DNA from: CAYYAQ01 sp964469555
GTDB taxonomy: Bacteria; Planctomycetota; UBA1135; UBA2386
Length of the DNA: 19,557 nucleotides
Reading direction: 5' to 3'
Assembly (NCBI GenBank): GCA_964469555.1
Contig: CAYYAQ010000098.1
Coordinates: forward strand, 1-19,557
Shown here: positions 15,087 to 19,557 of the stretch, in pieces
How the letters are laid out: each line of letters starts with the position of its first letter
How positions within the stretch are numbered: the stretch's first letter is position 1
Notes under the pieces: model-generated
What the model saw: only the letters and a program-made list of their open reading frames with translations
Database searches by the model: none
Told to the model about the DNA's origin: nothing
Program-made: the position numbers and the translations under genes

Positions 15087-15497
15087 CGCGGTTGCGGAGG
15101 AGTCGGTAAGTTCCTGAGCGGAAACGCGTACTCGATCTCAGCCGCAACGGGAGGCAAGATCGACCTCTCGATCGATGCTGGGGCGGCCAACAGCCAGAAG
15201 AACTATCTCATCCTGGCGAGTCTCACCGGAACGATGCCCGGCGTTCCCGTGCCCGGAGGCGGTAGCGTGCTGCCGCTGGTGTGGGATGGCTTCAGCGACA
15301 TTGCGCTGGGGTTGGTCAACACCGGCAACTTTGTCGGTTTTCGGGGTGTGCTCGACGCCGCGGGCAAGGGCAGTGCGCGGTTCGACACGCTGGGCACCGT
15401 GCCGAGCTCCGTTGTCGGGGAGATGGTCTACTTCGCCTCTATTCTTGTTCCGGCCTATACCGTTTCGAACGCGGTCGCTGTCGATATCCGAAAGTGA
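15087..15497 (+). pseudogene. Orphan C-terminal domain of a secreted planctomycete protein
   Basis: From FLSGNAYSISAATGGKIDLS (15111 on) through NYLILASLTGTMPG, LPLVWDGF, GVLDAAGKG and SNAVAVDIRK there are about 128 residues that resemble the C-terminal module of secreted planctomycete proteins, often placed after FG-GAP or other propeller repeats. The frame is closed upstream by TGA at 15084 and has no start codon or signal peptide before the domain. An ATG at 15234 would begin in the middle of it. It is therefore a tail without a body. I cannot say whether it once belonged to the same gene as the FG-GAP relic at 10003-10044. Assignment to this module is from memory of the pattern. Confidence 0.5.
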
Positions 15498-15581
15498 TCC
15501 GCGGTCTTCCGTGATTCGGGCGCGGGAGGCAGCCGGCTCGACGTCAGGAGGTCGATGGCCGAGCCCGCTTCCGAGGGTCCG

Positions 15582-15603
15582 AGACCTCGTTCGGACGAGG
15601 TCT
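15582..15603. terminator. 9-bp perfect hairpin, possible terminator
   Basis: AGACCTCGT (15582-15590) pairs with ACGAGGTCT (15595-15603) across a TCGG loop. It lies 85 bases after the end of the orphan C-terminal domain. No T-run follows on the plus strand and none on the minus strand, so it may be only a structural inverted repeat. Confidence 0.3.
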
Positions 15604-15637
15604 GGACGAGTTCGCGGTTTGCGCGCACGTCGGGTTC

Positions 15638-16044
15638 GTGTCACCGCGACGACCCGTGAGCCCCGAGAATCTCTCTGGCCGCCGGTTCCTCGGCTTGCTT
15701 GCGGCTCACGTCTGGATCGTCCCGGGGACGAAGGTCGTGGTGCCGATCTCCGAGGACGGATCCCGCGCGGCGCCGTTCTTGCTGGACAGCACGACGAAGT
15801 CGAAGGGCAGGGGTAAGGGCAAGGAAGAAGGCGACTACTCGGTCACCACCTGCTACGTGGAGAAGAACGCCCCGGCATTTGCGACCCAGCGACGCACCGT
15901 CACGACCAGTCAAGGCGGAGCGTGGCAGGTCGAGTTCGAGCCGATGGTCGCTGGCTTCACTCCGAAGTTCATCGTCGCGACCGCGGGCGCCGAGGGCAAT
16001 CAAGGTGCAGGTCGGAGTCATCAACGTCGCCCGCGGCGGCACGC
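15638..16044 (+). pseudogene. Unrecognised reading-frame fragment with a probable one-base frameshift
   Basis: I do not recognise this protein. From about 15712 the plus strand has protein-like content (VPGTKVVVPISEDG, then APFLLDS, a Lys/Gly-rich stretch, DYSVTTCYVEKNAPAFATQ, AWQVEFEPMVAGFTPKFIVA). The composition suggests a beta-rich domain of a secreted or surface protein. At about 15998 the frame turns into nonsense, while the next frame continues naturally as IKVQVGVINVARGGTLG, so removing one base would join them. The continuation ends where a kinase relic begins (16045). The first codons (GTG 15638 or 15656) lack a Shine-Dalgarno, and no clear signal peptide is visible. The stretch 15498-15637 shows nothing beyond a hairpin. 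Confidence 0.35.
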
Positions 16045-16109
16045 TCGGCCAGCATCTCCCTCGTCGTCGCCGCAGATCTCCAACATCCAGGTCTGGCGTG
16101 CCGCGTCGG
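16045..16109 (-). pseudogene. Relic of a second kinase N-terminus
   Basis: Bases 16045-16105 match 19081-19140, inside the 5' part of the Ser/Thr kinase gene, with two mismatches and one extra base. On the minus strand the relic reads ARQTWMLEICGDDE, then the extra base shifts the frame; the intact gene reads ARQTWLLGICGDDEEMLAE. It begins directly after the stop of the intact kinase, with no start codon and without the first 22 residues. It is the remnant of a paralogue that once followed in the same direction. Confidence 0.7.
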
Positions 16110-19100
16110 CTAGCGATTCTGCTTGGCGTCCGCCTTCTTCTTGTTGTCGAAGACGCTGATTGGCAGGACCCTCTTGAGCCCATCGGCGGCTTTCTTCTTC
16201 GCCTCCTTCGCGGCCTTGCTCGCGGCGTCCTCGGCGGCCTTCTTCTTTTGCGCCGCGGCGATCGTGTCGAGAAGTTTCTTGCCCTTGATGTGCCAGCGAT
16301 CGGTCGCGGGTCGTTTGCCGATCAGTTCGCGGGCCAGCTTCTCGACCTCAACGAACTTGCCCTTCTTACACAGGAGGATTCCCAAGCCGTTGATCGAACT
16401 CAGCGTGTGTGGATGACCACGCCCGAACACCCGGCGCCGTCCTTCCAGCGCCTCGCGGGAATGGGGTTCGGCCTCGCCGAGCCGGCCCTGCTTTCTGAGG
16501 AGCAAGCCCATGGTGTTGATCACGGCCAGCGTATGGGGATGACGATCGCCGAACACGCGACGAAATCCTTCGAGAGCTTCGCGAAGATGTGGCTCCGCCT
16601 TGCCGAATTTATCCTGGCGGTAAAGGAGGATGCCCAAGTTGTTGATCACGATCAGCGTATTGGAGTGCTCGCCACCGAGTGTGTGCCTGTAACCCTCGAC
16701 TGCCTCGCGGAGAAGCGGGGTTGCTTCGTCAAGCCTGCTCTGGGTCTGCAGCAAGTCGGCCAGGTTCCTGATCGAAGTCAGCGTGCTGGGATGGTCGTTG
16801 CCGAGTATGCGGCGTTTTCCTGCAAGCGCCTCGCGGAGGAGCGGAGTTGCTTCGTCAAACTTGTTCTGCGCCATCAGGAGGCGTCCCAGATTGTTGATTG
16901 GGACCAGTGTGTTGGGATGACCGTTCCCTAGCACGCGACGAGATCTTTCCAGCGCCTCGCGGTAATAAGGCTCCGCCTCGCCAGCTTTGCCCTGCCGGTA
17001 CAGGATGCCGCCGACGTTGCTGGCTGCGGCCAACGTCAGAGGGTGATCATCGCGGAGCTTGACGCGGGCCCTCTTCAGCACCTCGCGGTGAAGAGCTTCT
17101 GCCTCATCAAACTTGCCTTGTTTGTCCAGGAGTTCCGCGAGGTCGCCGAGCGAAGTCAACCTCATCATGTGCGAACCATCGTCGGCAAATACGCGACTAC
17201 AGGTTTCCACCACCTCGCGAAGACAGGCCTCCGCCTCGTCAAGCCTGTCTAGACCCGACAAGAGAGTCCCCAAGTAAAGACTCGCACGAAGCGTGTCGGG
17301 ATGATCGTCACCGAGGTGTTTCCGTCGCAGTTCCAGCGCCCGCTCACACAGTGGCAACTCCTCGCCGAAGAGGCCGAGAGTCCAGTACACTCTCGCCACT
17401 GCTGTGCGCAGCGAGGCCTCGGTGATCGGGTCTTCCGTGAAACCCTCATCGATCGTTGCGACCGCTGCCGTCAGGATCTCCTCGTTGAGCAAGTCCTTGG
17501 CGACATCGGTCGGGTTGGCGCGCACCGCTAACTGTGAGAAGCGCTCGACGGCTTCCTTGACCTCTTCAGGCGTCCTGCGTGTCTGCGTCAACTGCTCGGC
17601 GATGCCCTCGCGAAACAAACGCATCAGGGTCCGCCCCATCTTGTTGGTGTCCAGACCGGTCAGGGTTCCTTCCTGAAACTCCACCACCTTCTCCAGCCGG
17701 GTCTTCTCGATGCTCAGCTTCTCGCGCTCGGCCGTCAGCTCGGTGTTGACCTTCGCCAGCTCCTCGCTGCGTTTTTTGGCCTGGTCGCGGGCGTCGGTCG
17801 CCTCTGCTTGCGCTGCCTTGGCCTTGTCCCTTTGCGTCACCGCATCCCGCTCGGCGGTCTGCGCCCGCTTGCTCTCGATCACCGCCGTCTTTTGCGCATT
17901 ACGTGCTTGCCGTTCCGCGCTACGTGCCTGCTGCCACTGCCAGGTGGTGGTGGCGATGCCCGCAGCCAGGGCCAGCAAGACTAGCGCACCTGCCGCCACG
18001 CCGACGCGGTTGCGCCGCACGAACTTCGCAAAGCGATAACCCGCACTCGGCGGTCCCGCCTCCACCGGCTCATCGGCCAGGTGCCGGCCCAGATCGACAG
18101 CCAGTTCCTGCACCGTCGCGTAGCGCCGGGTGCGGTCCTTCTCCAGCGCCTTTATGGCGATCCAGTCCAGGTCGCCGTGCAGGCGCTTGCGCAGGTTGTT
18201 CAGATCCAGGCAGCGCAGCTCGGCAATCTTCTGGGCGTTCTCGATGGTGGTCGACTTGGTACTCGGTTTGGGCGGTGTCTCCTCGCGGATGATGCGCTGG
18301 ATCTCGCCGAAACCGGCTTCCATCAAGCGCTGCGGATGGAAGGGCGGCTCGCCGCTGAGCAGCTCGTAGAGCAGGACGCCCAGCGAGTAGACATCGCTGC
18401 GGGTGTCGATATCGACGCCGCTCATCTCGGCCTGCTCGGGGCTCATGTAGGCCGGCGTGCCGATCAGCATGCCGCGGGCCGTGAAGACGGTCTTGTCGGT
18501 CAGGCTGCGGCCGGTGGCCTTGGCGATACCAAAATCGATCACCTTGGCCTGCGGTCTACCTTCGGCCATGCCGACCAGGATGTTGGACGGTTTGAGGTCG
18601 CGGTGGATGACGCCCTTTTGGTGGGCGTGCTGGATCGCTTCGCAGACCTCGATGAAGATCTCGAGTCGCGCGCGCAAACCCAGGCGATGGGTATCGCAGT
18701 ACTCGGTGATCGGCACGCCGTCGACGTATTCCATCGCGAACCAGGAGCGGCCGGCCTCGCTGATGCCGGCATCGAAGATCTTGGCGATGCCGGAGTGCTG
18801 CATCATGGCCAGGGCCTGACCCTCGGCCTCAAAGCGGGCCAGGATCTCGCGGCTGTCCATGCCGGGCTTGAGCAGCTTGAGGGCAACGCGCCGACGCACC
18901 GGCTCTGCCTGCTCGGCCAGGAAGACCTCGGCGAAGCCGCCCTCACCCAGCGGCTCGCGCAGGCTGTAGGGACCGATGCGCTCACCTACCGTTGGCGCCG
19001 CCTCGCGGCTGTCGCTGGACTCGTCCGTTCGCTCGAGGAACTGCGAGGCGTCCTGCTCGCTGGCCAGCAAACGATGGACCTCGGCCAGCATCTCCTCGTC

Positions 19101-19202
19101 GTCGCCGCAGATCCCCAACAGCCAGGTCTGGCGTGCCGCGCCCTTGCGCTCGCGCGCGGCGAGGAAGACATCGCGTAGTCGCTGGTAGTCGGCGGGTTTC
19201 AT
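16110..19202 (-). CDS. Transmembrane Ser/Thr protein kinase with C-terminal TPR repeats
   Basis: A 1030-residue Hanks-type kinase. Residues 1-60 are the short helical N-terminal module common in this family (DVFLAARERKGAARQTW...EVHRLLASEQ). The kinase domain spans about 78-380: GEGGFAEV glycine loop, Lys109 in VALK, catalytic Asp202 in HRDLKPSN, Asp223 in DFG, and GTPAYMSPEQ, so it should be active. One transmembrane helix is at about 399-421 (GVAAGALVLLALAAGIA). A Lys/Glu/Ala-rich coiled coil follows at about 425-510, then about nine kinesin-light-chain-like TPRs (about 607-975) for protein binding. The tail is Lys/Ala-rich. The kinase side is presumably cytosolic and the TPR side beyond the membrane, by family topology. 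The ATG overlaps the upstream gene's TGA (ATGA), implying translational coupling. Substrates are unknown. Confidence 0.93.
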   Translation of the reverse strand: MKPADYQRLRDVFLAARERKGAARQTWLLGICGDDEEMLAEVHRLLASEQDASQFLERTDESSDSREAAPTVGERIGPYSLREPLGEGGFAEVFLAEQAEPVRRRVALKLLKPGMDSREILARFEAEGQALAMMQHSGIAKIFDAGISEAGRSWFAMEYVDGVPITEYCDTHRLGLRARLEIFIEVCEAIQHAHQKGVIHRDLKPSNILVGMAEGRPQAKVIDFGIAKATGRSLTDKTVFTARGMLIGTPAYMSPEQAEMSGVDIDTRSDVYSLGVLLYELLSGEPPFHPQRLMEAGFGEIQRIIREETPPKPSTKSTTIENAQKIAELRCLDLNNLRKRLHGDLDWIAIKALEKDRTRRYATVQELAVDLGRHLADEPVEAGPPSAGYRFAKFVRRNRVGVAAGALVLLALAAGIATTTWQWQQARSAERQARNAQKTAVIESKRAQTAERDAVTQRDKAKAAQAEATDARDQAKKRSEELAKVNTELTAEREKLSIEKTRLEKVVEFQEGTLTGLDTNKMGRTLMRLFREGIAEQLTQTRRTPEEVKEAVERFSQLAVRANPTDVAKDLLNEEILTAAVATIDEGFTEDPITEASLRTAVARVYWTLGLFGEELPLCERALELRRKHLGDDHPDTLRASLYLGTLLSGLDRLDEAEACLREVVETCSRVFADDGSHMMRLTSLGDLAELLDKQGKFDEAEALHREVLKRARVKLRDDHPLTLAAASNVGGILYRQGKAGEAEPYYREALERSRRVLGNGHPNTLVPINNLGRLLMAQNKFDEATPLLREALAGKRRILGNDHPSTLTSIRNLADLLQTQSRLDEATPLLREAVEGYRHTLGGEHSNTLIVINNLGILLYRQDKFGKAEPHLREALEGFRRVFGDRHPHTLAVINTMGLLLRKQGRLGEAEPHSREALEGRRRVFGRGHPHTLSSINGLGILLCKKGKFVEVEKLARELIGKRPATDRWHIKGKKLLDTIAAAQKKKAAEDAASKAAKEAKKKAADGLKRVLPISVFDNKKKADAKQNR
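16266..16340 (-). repeat. 75-bp repeat at the 3' end of the kinase-TPR gene (copy 1)
   Basis: These bases are identical to 19244-19318 except for one T/A difference. They encode ARELIGKRPATDRWHIKGKK and a few flanking residues near the C-terminus of the kinase-TPR protein. The copies are 2978 bases apart. Confidence 0.9.
16390..17390 (-). repeat. About eight 126-bp units encoding TPRs
   Basis: The plus strand shows a block like CCTCGCGG recurring at a spacing of about 126 bases (near 16451, 16577, 16703, 16829, 16955, 17081 and further). It corresponds to the EA..LREAL helix of 42-residue TPRs in the kinase. Units 16690-16900 are especially alike, which suggests fairly recent unit duplication. 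Confidence 0.75.
19081..19140 (-). repeat. 60-bp repeat in the kinase 5' region (partner of 16045-16105)
   Basis: It matches 16045-16105 with two mismatches and one indel, at a distance of about 3.04 kb. It lies in the coding sequence for residues 21-41 of the kinase. Confidence 0.85.
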
Positions 19203-19557
19203 GGTGACTTGCCGGTCTTCTTCTTGCGGGCTGTTGTGATGGCGTCGAGAAGTTTCTTGCCCTTGATGTGCCAGCGATCGGTCGCGGGTCGATTGCCGAT
19301 CAGTTCGCGGGCCAGCTTCGCGGTTTCTTCGAACTTACCCTGTTTCAAGAACAGGTTGCCCAGGTTGTAGATCACGGTGAAGCTTTGCGAGTGCTCGGCA
19401 CCGAACTGGCGGCGGCGCCCCTCCAGCGCCTCGCGATAGAGTGACTCCGCCTCAATGAGTTTGCCCTGGCGAGGGTAAGGGTTTCGGCCCCAGATTTTCA
19501 CCGTCGCCGGTAGAAGTCGGGACGCGTAGACCTCGCCTCCCCAGTCCCTGCGGTGGA
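19199..19557 (-). CDS. TPR protein, C-terminal part (probable kinase-TPR paralogue), runs off the window
   Basis: The frame is open from the window edge to the TGA at 19199. Its last ~90 residues match the end of the neighbouring kinase: a TPR (RQGKLIEAESLYREALEGRR), then YNLGNLFLKQGKFEE, ARELIGNRPATDRWHIKGKK, and a short Lys-rich tail. It is therefore probably the C-terminus of a paralogous kinase-TPR protein. Its TGA overlaps the ATG of the downstream kinase, an operon-like arrangement. Upstream of about 19462 the residues (EVYASRLLPATVKIWGRNPYP) no longer look like the TPR unit expected there. This may be a different architecture or a rearrangement or frameshift junction. A GTG at 19501 could start a 100-residue remnant, but no Shine-Dalgarno supports it. 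Confidence 0.6.
   Translation of the reverse strand, partial: HRRDWGGEVYASRLLPATVKIWGRNPYPRQGKLIEAESLYREALEGRRRQFGAEHSQSFTVIYNLGNLFLKQGKFEETAKLARELIGNRPATDRWHIKGKKLLDAITTARKKKTGKSP
19244..19318 (-). repeat. 75-bp repeat at the 3' end of the upstream TPR gene (copy 2)
   Basis: Partner of 16266-16340, with one mismatch in 75. The neighbouring TPR sequence is clearly more diverged, so this short block has been kept by selection or by gene conversion between the paralogues. Confidence 0.9.

Noticed and set aside
18081..19178. 365-codon open frame on the plus strand
   Set aside because: Antisense to the kinase domain, whose motifs are unmistakable.
1..19557. CRISPR arrays, complete insertion sequences, rRNA or tRNA genes
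   Set aside because: No regularly spaced short repeats, transposase motifs or RNA signatures were seen. The only regular repeat is the TPR-coding 126-bp series.

Overview
The window looks like a scaffold from an uncultivated, high-GC Planctomycetota-type bacterium. The reasons are a secreted formylglycine-type sulfatase of a planctomycete subfamily, a very large secreted protein with CAP, cyclase-like and HEAT parts, a transmembrane Ser/Thr kinase with kinesin-light-chain-like TPRs, and relics of PQQ-propeller and FG-GAP proteins. The sequence contains a run of ten N (11307-11316), so it is a draft or metagenome assembly. The taxonomic call is inferred from gene content only.

Left part (1-9445). 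A 1384-residue exported protein on the minus strand (CAP domain, prenyltransferase/squalene-cyclase-like repeats, HEAT repeats) is followed by a 416-bp non-coding stretch rich in G/C runs. Next, on the plus strand, come a CsgG-like lipoprotein gene broken by an in-frame TAG and cut off at its 3' end, a sulfatase-tail relic, an intact sulfatase (5383-6720), and an exported LamG plus tandem alpha/beta-hydrolase protein (6914-9445). The last two fit extracellular breakdown of sulfated and esterified polysaccharide.

Middle part (9446-15002). Relics of a PQQ-propeller protein (minus) and an FG-GAP protein (plus) fill the gap before a hybrid sensor histidine kinase (PAS, HisKA, HATPase, REC; minus) that is split by the N-run. 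The kinase is followed by a complete EF-P beta-lysylation module: efp and epmA on the minus strand in apparent operon order, with epmB divergent on the plus strand. EpmB converts lysine to beta-lysine, EpmA attaches it to EF-P, and EF-P carries the target lysine at residue 34, the same number as in E. coli.

Right part (15003-19557). An orphan secreted C-terminal domain, an unrecognised broken ORF and a 65-bp kinase relic lead into a Ser/Thr kinase-TPR protein (16110-19202, minus). Its start codon overlaps the stop of a second TPR protein that runs off the window (ATGA overlap). Two pairs of near-identical DNA repeats about 3.0 kb apart show that this is part of a tandem kinase-TPR family with at least one decayed member.

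The most notable themes are the CAP-cyclase-HEAT fusion, the tandem and eroding kinase-TPR locus, the EF-P modification cluster, and the fact that nearly every larger gap between intact genes holds pieces of other genes.
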